From Bacteroidetes bacterium OLB12 (GTDB taxonomy: Bacteria; Bacteroidota; Bacteroidia; Cytophagales; Cyclobacteriaceae), in assembly GCA_001567185.1 (NCBI GenBank), contig LNFR01000041.1, positions 1 through 37,659 on the forward strand: a stretch of DNA of 37,659 nucleotides, read 5' to 3'. The position numbers and the translations under genes are program-made. The notes under the pieces were generated by a model, which was given only the letters and a program-made list of their open reading frames with translations, was not told where the DNA came from and searched no databases. This document shows positions 16,166 through 27,132 of the stretch, piece by piece (positions within the stretch are counted from its first letter, which is position 1; every line of letters starts with the position of its first letter).

Positions 16166-18046
16166 TTAAAGGGGAAGAGTTGCTGAAATGGTTGTGCCCG
16201 GCTGTGATCGAACAGAAAGTTCCCCACCTAATCCGTTCACACGTTTTTGCATACCCGTTAAACCAAAACCAGTATAAGATGAATTGGGATTAAACCCCCT
16301 GCCATTATCAGCAATAGTTAACAATACCTTTTCTGCTGAAGCCATTCCAATCTGTATTGTGATACATGTAGCTTCTGCGTGTTTGTGTGTGTTGTTAACA
16401 GCTTCTTGTACAATGCGGAAAAGATGGTTGGCTACCTGTGCTGTGATAATCTGATTCAGAGTTGTGGTTACATCAATTGTGATTGGAATTTGCGTGCCTG
16501 TTAAAATGTAATCGCGCAGTTTAATTACAAATTCTTCCAGTGTTACGGACTGCCGATTCATTAACCACACGGTTTTGCGTAACTCGCGGATGGTATCGGT
16601 TGTAAGCTTTTTAATATCACTTAAGCGCGGATGCGTAACATCTCGTTGCAATGCCCCGATAGAAGCATTTACAAAGGTGAGTTGTGACCCAATGTTATCG
16701 TGCAGTTCCTGTGAGATGCGCAGGCGCTCTTCCTGCAAGGCATTTTGCGTGCGGACTTCGGCCAATTGGGCTTTGAGCACCAGCTGTTGTTGCCGCACAG
16801 TCGCATTGCGGTACAAGACAAAACCAGCCAATAATAACACGACTGCTACAGCTAAAATCATAACCAGTTGATTGTTGCGTTTGCGAATTTCCAACTCTCC
16901 CTGCGCGAGCGAAACTTTACTTTCGGCTAGCTCGCGTTCCTTTTTTTCGGTTTCATATTGAATTTGAAGTTCGCGCACCTGCTTTACTTTTTCGGTCTGA
17001 AACAAGCTGTCGCGCAAACGCAAATGATTAGATTGGTGAGTAAATGCGGCCTGGAAGTTTCCGGTTTTATGGTACAGGTCTGACAAGAACAAATTAGCAT
17101 CAGCTTCTTGTTGCAGGGCATGTGCGGCCTGAGACGTCTGTAGTGCAATGCGGGCTGCATGGATCGCGGCATCCGGCTGAGAGTTGTTGGTATAAACTTC
17201 GGCCAACTTAAGATAACAGTAGGCCAGTTCCTTTCGGTTGTTGTTAGCTATGTGGTTTTTGATAGCGCGCTGCAAAAAAGCAATGGCTTCGATTGTGTGT
17301 CCTAATTTTCCATGCGCAATACCTGCGTTACCGGTAGCTACCGCCTCGAACCGCACGTACCCTAATTGGTGAAAAAGTTTTTCTGCCTGAAGGGAATAGA
17401 ACAAGGCGCTGTCATAATTCTGTAGAGAAATAAAAGCCGACCCCAGGTTTACCTGGCACACAGCGGTTTCATAATCGCGTTTTAAGACCACAAATTTTTT
17501 CAGGGCCTCGCGGTAGTTGTTAATGGAGTTTTGGTATTCGCCCATTCCCTTAAACACCACACCCAGGTTTACGTTTACCAGCGCCAGCTTAGTTTCATTA
17601 CCATGTCTTTTGTAGAGTTCATACGCCCGAAGGTAAGCCTGAACAGCATCGTTGTACCGACCTTGTTCATCGTAGATTACCGCCATGTTGTTTATGGTAT
17701 TCGCCATGCCCAATGAATCTTTCAGGCGTGTTCTGATTTGAAGCGACCGCTCATCGTAGCCCAATGCTTCCGGGTAGTGGCTTTGTACCTGGTAAGTAAT
17801 AGCAAGGTAATGCAGTGTTTCGGCCAGTAACTCAGAGTCGGTATCCGGTTGCAGGGTCAGGGCCTGCATACCATAGGCACGGGCAGTATCGGCCTGTACA
17901 TACGCATAGGCATAGCACAATGCGTTTAGTGTTTTAATTTTTGACTCGCCCGCTGACAAGCGCAAGGCTTGCCGGAGCGAATCAACATCTTGTGCAAAAA
18001 CACCTAGACAAACAAAATAGAAAATTATAAAGGCAACACGGCTCAT
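16166..18046 (-). CDS. TPR-containing sensor histidine kinase (HisKA_3)
   Basis: About 626 residues from the ATG at 18046. A TTG 12 bases earlier is a less likely start. Residue numbers below count from that TTG. A signal peptide (ending FVCLGVFAQ) is followed by six or more TPR-like repeats in the periplasm (about 40-350), a coiled coil (355-395), one transmembrane helix (about 398-416, MILAVAVVLLLAGFVLY), the HisKA_3 phospho-acceptor His453 in RISQELHDNIGSQ, and an HATPase domain with N box QEAVNNTHKHAEA and G boxes DNGRGF and GFGLTGM. This is the common Bacteroidota pairing with a LuxR-type regulator, here at 13507-14150. The signal sensed through the TPR domain is unknown. Confidence 0.92.
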   Translation of the reverse strand: MSRVAFIIFYFVCLGVFAQDVDSLRQALRLSAGESKIKTLNALCYAYAYVQADTARAYGMQALTLQPDTDSELLAETLHYLAITYQVQSHYPEALGYDERSLQIRTRLKDSLGMANTINNMAVIYDEQGRYNDAVQAYLRAYELYKRHGNETKLALVNVNLGVVFKGMGEYQNSINNYREALKKFVVLKRDYETAVCQVNLGSAFISLQNYDSALFYSLQAEKLFHQLGYVRFEAVATGNAGIAHGKLGHTIEAIAFLQRAIKNHIANNNRKELAYCYLKLAEVYTNNSQPDAAIHAARIALQTSQAAHALQQEADANLFLSDLYHKTGNFQAAFTHQSNHLRLRDSLFQTEKVKQVRELQIQYETEKKERELAESKVSLAQGELEIRKRNNQLVMILAVAVVLLLAGFVLYRNATVRQQQLVLKAQLAEVRTQNALQEERLRISQELHDNIGSQLTFVNASIGALQRDVTHPRLSDIKKLTTDTIRELRKTVWLMNRQSVTLEEFVIKLRDYILTGTQIPITIDVTTTLNQIITAQVANHLFRIVQEAVNNTHKHAEATCITIQIGMASAEKVLLTIADNGRGFNPNSSYTGFGLTGMQKRVNGLGGELSVRSQPGTTISATLPL

Positions 18047-18115
18047 TTGATTGGGCAAAATAAGAGCTCAACCAACCGGTTGCAAACCATTTAAATAACC
18101 GTACAACTACTGGTG

Positions 18116-20083
18116 CTATTCGCGCGGCCACACATTGTCTTTCACATCTTTATCAGGAAAGCGGCCATGTGGATCCAGTGTAATTTTTTTGATTTTGCGT
18201 TCGCCAAAAGTTAAGGGGGCATCGAATGTGCGGCTGCCACCAAACCATACCGATACGGGCCAGGTTACAATGGCGGTGTGCGCATCTATCATTTTTGCAT
18301 TGTCCATCTTTTTCAAAGCAGGACCTTCCGCTTCAAACTCTACTTTTAGCACTACGGGCGATGGCATGCCTCCCGCCTGGTGCACCGTTACAGTTGTTTT
18401 GCCTTTGGTAGTTTTAACTTCTTTAATAGAACCATTTACGGATTCTGTTGTCCATAACCAGTAATACCAGAACCATTCTAAATCCTGACCAAGTTGGTTG
18501 TTCATAAAGAACATATAATCCCATGGCGATGGATGTTTATAACTCCATGTTTTGGTATAGGCTTTCATGGCATTAATCACGGCCTCATCACCTACTATGC
18601 CTCCCAACATGGAAAGCATTAGCGGGGTTTTCAAATAAGTCTGGTATCCATATCCAGAACCTGCATCATTCGCGCTCCACATTAAGGGAGCTTCACTTTC
18701 TTCTCCACTCATATTCCCATAGCTTTGGCCAAGACCATCGAGGTTATACGGTTTACCTTCTGCATCCGCATCCGACAGAATGTTCATGTATTGATTAAAG
18801 CCTTCATCCATCCACCCGTACCGGGTTTCGTTTGTACCTAACATCATGGGCCACCATTGGTGTGCCGTTTCATGATCGGCCGCACCCTGGTTAGAGTTTA
18901 TTACCATCGGGTATTCCATACCCGCACTTGGCCCATCCTGGAGAGTAAGTTGCGGGAAGGGATAGGGTGCCCATAGTTTTGAATAGTATTCCATTGCATG
19001 GCGTGTAATCTTACCGGCATGTTCAAAATATTTAGCGCGTTCGGGTAAGTACACCATGTAAATAGGAACATATCCTTTTTCAGGAATATTGGCACGCGTG
19101 GCTTTCCAGATAAAGTTTTCGGCTGTAGCCCAGGCAAAGTCATTTACTTTATCGGCAACAAAATGCCAGGTAAGTTTTTCGCCTGCGGCAGTGCGGGGCT
19201 CGGCCTCACCCACCAGGGTTATTTCTTCATCAGAATTTAAAATAGTAGATAACCTTTGACGGGTGGTTTCGGTTAGCACTTCGTTTGGATTTTGTAATAC
19301 ACCGGTGCCGGATACAATCCAACCCCCGGGTACCGTTATGCGCACATCAAACCGCCCAAAGTTGTTATAAAATTCTGCAGGCCCCAGGTACGGACTAGTT
19401 TCCCAGCCGCGCAGGTCGTCATACTTGGCCAGGCGAGGAAACCATTGCGTAGGCTGAAACAATTTGCTGTCGAAACGTTGTGTCATGCGGTGGCCACGGC
19501 CATTCGTTCCTCCGGGTAATTTGGTGTGCCATTGTATTTCAAGTTCGGCTGTTGTTCCGGCTTTTATCGGTTCGTCTAAAATTAATGTAGCCACGGTTCG
19601 GTTTAGATTTAGTACAGCCAGTTTAGGGGCTTCGTTACGGGGTGCGGGTGTAGCTTTCAGATCAACTTGTTTGCCTGCTATTTTGATGCTGGTTACAATC
19701 ATGCCCTCGGTGGTTTCGGCAGGGGTAGAAGAACCGCGAGGGACATCGGCTCTGAAAATGTTATGATCAAGACGAAGCGCGAGTGTCTTGAGGTCGTCTT
19801 TACTATTATTCCGGATTGTAATTTTTTCTGAACCGGTAATGGTGTGCGTTGCCGGATCAAGACTGGCGTTGATGGTAAAATCGGTTTCCAGTTGCCAGTA
19901 GTTTGGGCCGGGTTTTCCAGAGAAATCGCGCGTGCCGGCATCCAGCGCCCTGCGAATGGAATTAGTAAGCGGCACATCTCTTCGAATAGCCCGCGTGGAG
20001 GTTTCGATGGATTTGCGAATGGGTTGTTGTGCAAAGGTTGCTGTAAAAGAAAACAACAGGAAAAAGGAAATGCGGCTGATCAT
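18116..20083 (-). CDS. Secreted M1 family metallopeptidase
   Basis: 655 residues with signal peptide MISRISFFLLFSFTATFAQQ. The N-terminal beta domain is followed by the gluzincin catalytic region: HETAHQWW (His404, Glu405, His408 for HExxHxW), third zinc ligand Glu427 in WMDEGFNQY, and the substrate-binding GMEYP (388-392), which replaces the canonical GAMEN. The length suits the shorter bacterial M1 group without the large C-terminal helical domain. The predicted activity is an exported aminopeptidase for peptide use. It is divergent from the M20 pair across a 124-base spacer, which fits a shared peptide-degradation role. Confidence 0.93.
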   Translation of the reverse strand: MISRISFFLLFSFTATFAQQPIRKSIETSTRAIRRDVPLTNSIRRALDAGTRDFSGKPGPNYWQLETDFTINASLDPATHTITGSEKITIRNNSKDDLKTLALRLDHNIFRADVPRGSSTPAETTEGMIVTSIKIAGKQVDLKATPAPRNEAPKLAVLNLNRTVATLILDEPIKAGTTAELEIQWHTKLPGGTNGRGHRMTQRFDSKLFQPTQWFPRLAKYDDLRGWETSPYLGPAEFYNNFGRFDVRITVPGGWIVSGTGVLQNPNEVLTETTRQRLSTILNSDEEITLVGEAEPRTAAGEKLTWHFVADKVNDFAWATAENFIWKATRANIPEKGYVPIYMVYLPERAKYFEHAGKITRHAMEYYSKLWAPYPFPQLTLQDGPSAGMEYPMVINSNQGAADHETAHQWWPMMLGTNETRYGWMDEGFNQYMNILSDADAEGKPYNLDGLGQSYGNMSGEESEAPLMWSANDAGSGYGYQTYLKTPLMLSMLGGIVGDEAVINAMKAYTKTWSYKHPSPWDYMFFMNNQLGQDLEWFWYYWLWTTESVNGSIKEVKTTKGKTTVTVHQAGGMPSPVVLKVEFEAEGPALKKMDNAKMIDAHTAIVTWPVSVWFGGSRTFDAPLTFGERKIKKITLDPHGRFPDKDVKDNVWPRE

Positions 20084-20177
20084 AAATGAAAGGATTTACA
20101 AAATAATCTGGCAAGCAACTTAGAGAATTATTACAGGCCTTGCAAAAGATGTACTGTTAAAGAGCCTTTGAATTCTA

Positions 20178-20185
20178 TACCTTTG
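20178..20185 (+). promoter_or_regulatory. Putative -7 element for the M20 genes
   Basis: TACCTTTG matches TAnnTTTG exactly and lies about 22 bases before the ATG at 20208. No convincing TTTG occurs at the -33 distance (GTTA only), so this rests on one element. Confidence 0.35.
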
Positions 20186-20207
20186 GTAAAACTGAATACA
20201 AATGGTT

Positions 20208-21517
20208 ATGAAGAAAATAGCGCTGGTTAGTTTTTGTTTATTGAGTGTAACACTTTTATCAACAGCTCAGGAAAAAACAAAAACAACATGGGTTGATGCG
20301 GAGGCCAAAACCCTTGAACCCAAATTAATTGAACTGCGCAGATACTTTCATGAAAGTCCGGAATTATCAAATCAGGAATTTAAGACCAGCGCAAAAGTGG
20401 TTGATTTTTTAAAATCGCTCGGACTTGAGGTGCAATATCCTGTAGCCAAAACAGGAGTGGTTGCATTGCTTAAAGGAGGCAAACCAGGCCCTGTTGTTGC
20501 GCTTCGTGCCGATATGGATGGCTTGCCCATTACCGAACGAAACGGATTGCCATTTGCCTCTAAAGTGGTTGCTGATTTTGCCGGCCAGCAAACCGGGGTA
20601 ATGCATGCCTGTGGTCATGATGCACACATGGCTATGTTGTTAATCGTGGCCGAAATCTTAACCAAGCATAAAGCAGAATTAAAAGGTACCGTCAAGTTTA
20701 TTTTTCAACCGGCAGAAGAAGGAGCGCCCGCTAATGAATGGCCTGCGGGTGCTGAGCGGATGGTGAAAGATGGTGTTTTGAAAAACCCCAACGTGGATGC
20801 CATTTTTGGTTTGCACATTCAGTCGCTGTTGCCATCAGGACAAATAGCGTATCGCGCGGGTGGTTTAATGGCATCGGTGGATGGGGTAGATATAAAAGTG
20901 AAAGGCAAAGGGGCGCACGGTGCTACTCCGTGGGATAGTGTTGATCCGATTGTAGTAGCCGCACAAATTATTCAGGGATTGCAAACCGTTGTAAGCCGGC
21001 AAACAGAATTGACAAAAGCAGGAGCTGTAATTACTATAGGCAGCATGCATGCCGGTGTGCGCAGAAATATTATTCCTGAAACCGCTACGCTGGAAGGAAC
21101 CATTCGCGCGTTTGATGATGCCATGCAAAAAAAGATACATGAGAAAATAAAAGTGACAGCCGAAAAAATAGCCGAGAGTGCAGGCGCTACGGCTGAGGTA
21201 AACATTATGGTGATGTATCCGGCAACGGTTAATCATCCGGAACTTACCAACAAAATGGTGCCCTCCTTGATACGTGCGGCAGGCAAAGAAAACGTGGTGG
21301 TTACTCAACCGGTTACCATGGCCGAAGACTTTTCTTTCTATCAACGCGAAGTGCCCGGTTTCTTTTTCTTTCTGGGCGCATACCCGGCTAACATGAATTT
21401 AACCGCGCAGCCCACGCACCATACAGCTGATTTTATGATTGATGAAGCGGCTATGATTACCGGTGTAAAGGCATTAGTGAACGTAACATTAGATTATGCC
21501 GAAGGCTGGAAAAATAA
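20208..21517 (+). CDS. Secreted M20D amidohydrolase, copy 1
   Basis: Zinc-dependent amidohydrolase/carboxypeptidase of the M20D group, which cleaves N-acyl amino acids or similar. The signal peptide is MKKIALVSFCLLSVTLLSTA. Metal and catalytic motifs are HACGHDAHMA, FQPAEEGAP, GLHIQSLLPSG and PTHHTADFMID. The dimerisation domain sits in the middle (GKGAHGATPWDSVDPIVVAA). In the raw sequence the frame runs on without a stop into copy 2. One more A in the A5 run at 21510-21514 would end the protein as YAEGWKK with TAA at 21515-21517, matching copy 2, which ends in AKK. The ATG at 20208 is preferred over 20202 because it starts the signal peptide cleanly. Confidence 0.85.
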
Positions 21518-21548
21518 AAACAGAATACAAGCTAAACCTAACCAGAAT

Positions 21549-22847
21549 ATGAAATACTTCTTACTCATCATTAGCCTTATTACAACATCGGTTGTAGCCC
21601 AGGTAAACCCTAAGCTACAAACCAAACTCAATCAACAAGCTAAAGAAATTGAAACCCGGGTGATAGAATGGCGCAGGCATTTGCATCAAAACCCGGAGCT
21701 CTCCAATCGCGAAACACAAACCGCGGCCTATATTGCCGAACACTTAAGAAAAATCGGACTTAAAATTCAAACCGGGGTAGCACACACGGGTGTTGTGGGG
21801 TTACTTGAAACCGGTAAGCCCGGCCCTGTAATTGCGTTGCGGGCGGATATGGATGCGCTACCTGTAACCGAGCGCAACAGTTTGCCTTTTGCATCGAAGG
21901 TAAAGGCCACGTATAATGGCCAGGAAACCGGAGTGATGCATGCCTGCGGCCATGATAGCCACGTAGCAATATTAATGGGCGTAGCAGAAATTCTGGTAAA
22001 GAACAAAGCAGAGCTGAAAGGAACGATCAAATTTATTTTTCAACCCGCAGAAGAAGGAGCGCCTGCTGATGAAGAAGGCGGAGCGGAGCTGATGGTGAAA
22101 CAAGGCGTACTGCAAAACCCAAAGGTAGAAGCGATCTTTGGCTTGCATGTTAGTTCAGGCACGCCAATTGGCGAGCTTACTTACAAACCCGGTGGGTTAT
22201 TGGCTGCGGCCGATAACTACTCCATAAAGGTATTGGGCCGCCAGGCACACGGTTCTACACCGTGGATGAGTGTTGATCCTATTGTAGTATCAGCGCAAAT
22301 TATTAACGGCCTGCAAACCATTATCAGCAGGCAAACGGAACTTACCAGGGAAGCTGCGGTAATTTCGGTTGGCAGAATTCAATCGGGTATTCGCGAAAAC
22401 ATTATTCCGGAAGAAGCATTTTTTGCCGGAACCATCCGCACGCTGGATCCTGAAATGCAGGATATAATTCATGAGAAGATTAAGCTTACGGCTACCAAAA
22501 TTGCAGAAAGTGCCGGAGCAAAAGCGGAGGTGACTATTCGCAGGGGAACACCTGTAACGTATAACGATCCGGCTCTTACGCACAAAATGGTTCCGAGTTT
22601 ACAGAAAGCAGCCGGTGTTGAAAAGGTTTATGAAATAAATGCGATAACAGGCGCGGAGGACTTCGCGTTTTATCAAAAAGAAATTCCGGGCTTCTTCTTT
22701 TTTCTGGGGGGCATGTCACCAGATATGGATCCGGCAAAGGCACCCTCACACCATACGCCCGATTTTATAATTGATGAAGCGGGTTTTGTAACGGGCGTGA
22801 AAGCCATGCTGAATCTAACAGTAGATTATATGTTTGCAAAGAAGTAG
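21549..22847 (+). CDS. Secreted M20D amidohydrolase, copy 2
   Basis: 432 residues starting at its own ATG with its own signal peptide, MKYFLLIISLITTSVVAQ. It is a close paralogue of copy 1 along its whole length (MDALPVTERNSLPFASKVKA against MDGLPITERNGLPFASKVVA). Zinc-site motifs are intact (HACGHDSHVA, FQPAEEGAP, GLHVSSGTP, PSHHTPDFIID). In the raw sequence it is the C-terminal half of one 881-residue frame. An internal signal peptide makes a fused protein unlikely, so it is annotated as a separate gene about 31 bases after copy 1. Tandem duplication may give two substrate specificities. Confidence 0.87.
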   Translation: MKYFLLIISLITTSVVAQVNPKLQTKLNQQAKEIETRVIEWRRHLHQNPELSNRETQTAAYIAEHLRKIGLKIQTGVAHTGVVGLLETGKPGPVIALRADMDALPVTERNSLPFASKVKATYNGQETGVMHACGHDSHVAILMGVAEILVKNKAELKGTIKFIFQPAEEGAPADEEGGAELMVKQGVLQNPKVEAIFGLHVSSGTPIGELTYKPGGLLAAADNYSIKVLGRQAHGSTPWMSVDPIVVSAQIINGLQTIISRQTELTREAAVISVGRIQSGIRENIIPEEAFFAGTIRTLDPEMQDIIHEKIKLTATKIAESAGAKAEVTIRRGTPVTYNDPALTHKMVPSLQKAAGVEKVYEINAITGAEDFAFYQKEIPGFFFFLGGMSPDMDPAKAPSHHTPDFIIDEAGFVTGVKAMLNLTVDYMFAKK

Positions 22848-22861
22848 AGAGGGAAGAGGTT

Positions 22862-22945
22862 GTTTCAAAAGTCGAAATAGAGAGCACAAAACAGCAGAAT
22901 CTAGATCGCCAAATAAATCCGCGATGACAGAACGACTTTTGAAAC
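22862..22945. repeat. Dispersed palindromic repeat, copy A
   Basis: 84 bases bounded by the inverted repeat GTTTCAAAAGTCG (22862-22874) and CGACTTTTGAAAC (22933-22945). The interior CGCCAAATAAATCCGCGATG is the reverse complement of the core of copy B with small changes. It fills the space between the convergent M20 copy 2 gene and the DUF6970-like gene and probably acts as a bidirectional terminator. It is MITE-like or REP-like and has no coding capacity. Confidence 0.75.
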
Positions 22946-22950
22946 ATCCG

Positions 22951-23271
22951 CTACTTTTTCTTCCAGATCAACACCCCATCCGTTGCCGTATTGTGAAATT
23001 CAGGGCACTGGCCATCGCCACCACCGGCAATACCGCCCGATGGATGGCAGATGAGGTTGCAGTTGGAATCATAAACAGAATTGAACTGATCGCAACAATC
23101 GGCTGCCACATAATACACCATTTGGCCATCGAACTTGTATCGCCACACCTCAATGGGTTGAGGGTCCGTTTTGATTAGCGTTTGTATGCAGGCAGGGGCA
23201 TCAATGCCTGCCTCTTCGCATGTCATGTTTGAAAACAGGAATGCAATAAAAATCAAACGGAATGCTCTCAT
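22951..23271 (-). CDS. Small secreted protein, DUF6970-like
   Basis: 106 residues with a hydrophobic N-terminal signal (RLIFIAFLFSNMTC) and possibly a lipidated Cys, although the lipobox is poor. The mature part has a pattern I associate with a small Bacteroidota domain (DUF6970, from memory): WRYKFDGQMVYYVAADCC, CNLICHPSGGIAGGGDGQCP. Four or more Cys suggest disulfides or a metal site. Its ATG overlaps the stop of the upstream lipoprotein gene as ATGA (23268-23271) once the frameshift there is allowed for, so the two are probably translationally coupled. Function unknown. Confidence 0.7.
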   Translation of the reverse strand: MRAFRLIFIAFLFSNMTCEEAGIDAPACIQTLIKTDPQPIEVWRYKFDGQMVYYVAADCCDQFNSVYDSNCNLICHPSGGIAGGGDGQCPEFHNTATDGVLIWKKK

Positions 23272-23643
23272 AGTTCTTCATTATTAGTAAGAACTTCCTG
23301 CAGGCAGGTTATTTTTACGATAGGCCCTACCATGCAAATACTGGCAATTTCTACTACCCGTTCATAAACGATAATCACCTTTTTGCCATCTACCCATTTA
23401 AAATTGTAAAGCGGGTTTTTCGGTTATTTCTTTTGGAAGGGGTGGAGTACCACAATATCCAATCAAGTAAGGCTCAAGTTTTGTTCCGTCTTGTAATTCA
23501 AACACAAAACCGCAACCATCTAACCCTGTAAGGTCGCGTACGGTAGCTACAACTCCTCCTTCGCACGATAGGGCAGGTGTGTTATCATCGCACGATAAAA
23601 ACACAAAAACAATCATCACAAAAGTCAATAAACGCATAGTCAT
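23268..23643 (-). CDS. Small lipoprotein, one frameshift
   Basis: In the raw frame an 81-residue protein ends at 23398 as KEITEKPALQF. A coding-like continuation in the next frame reads PLYNFKWVDGKKVIIVYERV and then CMVGPIVKITCLQEVLTNN, ending in TGA that overlaps the next gene's ATG. Removing one base from the T5 run at 23416-23420 gives ITENPLYNFKW and a 124-residue protein. The signal peptide has lipobox VFVFLSC, so it is a predicted lipoprotein with several Cys in the mature part. No family recognised. It forms a two-gene unit with the DUF6970-like gene. Confidence 0.7.
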
Positions 23644-23768
23644 AGTGTATTTCTATTTGTGGTTTAGACACGGATCAGGCCAGTCGGGTTGGAAAAGAAT
23701 TTCCATCGGTGTAAAAAAAACGCAAATAAATGCAGCAATCTTTCTTTATTCGAAAACCTAACCACCTA

Positions 23769-23785
23769 AAGGTATAAAATACCTT
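23769..23785. promoter_or_regulatory. 7-bp inverted repeat before S9 peptidase gene
   Basis: AAGGTAT (23769-23775) and ATACCTT (23779-23785) form a perfect stem around AAA, 13 bases before the ATG at 23799. It could be a leader hairpin or an operator half-site pair. Confidence 0.3.
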
Positions 23786-23798
23786 AAAAGAAAAACAG

Positions 23799-25850
<2,052 letters not shown>

Positions 25851-25885
25851 TTTATAGGCACGGGCATAAATGAAGCCCATGAAAA

Positions 25886-26016
25886 AAGAGCTGTCTCAAA
25901 AGTCGTTTGGTCATCGCGGATTTATTCCGCGATCTCCTTGCTGTGATACCCGATGGGATTCCGGGCACAAGGCTGGAATGACGCACGCTCTTATTTCGAC
26001 TTTTGAGACAGCTCTT
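25886..26016. repeat. Dispersed palindromic repeat, copy B (full length)
   Basis: 131 bases bounded by a perfect 20-bp inverted repeat: AAGAGCTGTCTCAAAAGTCG (25886-25905) and its reverse complement (25997-26016). The interior has the hairpin ATCGCGGA-TTTAT-TCCGCGAT and a GGAATGACGCACG segment. It lies between the convergent S9 peptidase and redoxin genes and could terminate both. It has no ORF of its own and looks like a non-autonomous mobile element or REP-type unit. Confidence 0.8.
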
Positions 26017-26039
26017 CCATTCTAAATGCGGTCCTTTTG

Positions 26040-26636
26040 TTAAGCACTCTTCCACTTAATGCCACAACCAATTGCTTTGGTCTTCGTGGTTGGCGCAGCC
26101 TTGCCTTGTAGCAGTGCATCTACCGCATCTTCCACGTAGCGCTTGGTTACGGCATCGGCCTTACTCGAGTTATCATCAATTGCCCCGATGTAAGTCACCT
26201 TCAAATCTTTGGAAAGCACAAATACATGTGGTGTGTTGGTAGCGCCATAGGCTTTTGCTATTTCCTGGGTTTCATCTACCAGGTATGGATATTTATAGTC
26301 CTTCTTTTTTGCAATGCGTACCATTTCTTCAAACGAATCGCCTGAAGATACGTTCGGATCGTTTGCATTAATGGCGATAACAGGAACTCCCTTGGCCGCA
26401 TACTTTGTATTCAAATCTATAATGCGTTGGTTATAGGCTTTTGAATACGGACAAGTATTGCAATCAAAAATAACAATGTAGCCCTTCGCATCTTTATAGT
26501 CGGCCAACGAAACCATTTTGCCATCTACATTTTTTAATTTGAAATCAATGGCTGTATCGCCTACTTCAAATCCGTTCTTCACCGGGCTTGCGGCTACAGC
26601 AATCAGGGCCAGTAAAACAACAACTAGTTTTTTCAT
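26040..26636 (-). CDS. Secreted redoxin-family (AhpC/TSA-like) protein
   Basis: 198 residues with signal peptide MKKLVVVLLALIAVAASPV. The thioredoxin fold begins with EVGDTAIDFKLKNVDGKMVS and carries the active-site CxxC as Cys59/Cys62 (FDCNTCPYSKAY). The cis-Pro is in NTPHVFV. The extension ending AIGCGIKWK has one more Cys conserved by eye in this group. It is probably a periplasmic thiol reductase or resolving protein. It lies 13 bases downstream of the TlpA-type gene, so they form an operon. Confidence 0.9.
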   Translation of the reverse strand: MKKLVVVLLALIAVAASPVKNGFEVGDTAIDFKLKNVDGKMVSLADYKDAKGYIVIFDCNTCPYSKAYNQRIIDLNTKYAAKGVPVIAINANDPNVSSGDSFEEMVRIAKKKDYKYPYLVDETQEIAKAYGATNTPHVFVLSKDLKVTYIGAIDDNSSKADAVTKRYVEDAVDALLQGKAAPTTKTKAIGCGIKWKSA

Positions 26637-26649
26637 AGCATTAAATCAT

Positions 26650-27132
26650 TTAGTTACTTACTTCGGTTATCAGTTTTTCGAGGTCGCCCTCGTGTAATTC
26701 TTTTTGAACAAGTTTACGCTTGCCGGTTTGTGTATTCACAATAAGGGTGGCTGGCAAGGCACCGCTCCAGCTTTTATCAATTTTATCGATCCACGAGTTG
26801 GGATCCGTTTCAGCCAGAATCACTACTTTATTCTTCAAACCCTTTCTGCTAACAAATCGCTCAACTTTGGCGGGGTCGGGGTCCAGATCAAAATCCATGC
26901 TCACCAACGTAATATCAATGTTGCTATTATCGGTCTTCAACTTTTCGAACAATGGAATTTCTTTTACACAAGGCGCACACCAGGTAGCCCAAAAATTGAT
27001 AACCTGCACCCGGTCGGTTTTGGTGGTGAGCAATTTTTGTAAATCCTTTAGCTTTATCTGGTTAATGGTTTGGGCTGAAGTTGCTACCGAAAGGATAACC
27101 CCGAAAAGCGCAAACAGCATGTTCTTTTTCAT
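26650..27132 (-). CDS. TlpA-like thiol-disulfide oxidoreductase
   Basis: 160 residues with a signal peptide ending SVATSAQ. The active-site WCAPC is at 51-55 (Cys52, Cys55) in VINFWATWCAPCVKEIP. The cis-Pro is in GALPATLIVN. A single thioredoxin domain of normal length. Likely periplasmic reduction of protein disulfides, for example in cytochrome c maturation or protein repair. It is the first gene of the pair with 26040-26636, and a -7 promoter match lies about 45 bases upstream. Confidence 0.9.
   Translation of the reverse strand: MKKNMLFALFGVILSVATSAQTINQIKLKDLQKLLTTKTDRVQVINFWATWCAPCVKEIPLFEKLKTDNSNIDITLVSMDFDLDPDPAKVERFVSRKGLKNKVVILAETDPNSWIDKIDKSWSGALPATLIVNTQTGKRKLVQKELHEGDLEKLITEVSN

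Noticed and set aside
20865-21344. 159-codon open frame antisense to the first M20 gene
   Set aside because: It is a shadow frame of a clearly conserved gene, with Cys/His/Tyr-rich composition and no recognisable motif.
20202-22847. A bifunctional double-domain M20 protein
   Set aside because: The second domain has its own Met and signal peptide, and one base in an A5 run separates the two genes. Annotated as two genes.
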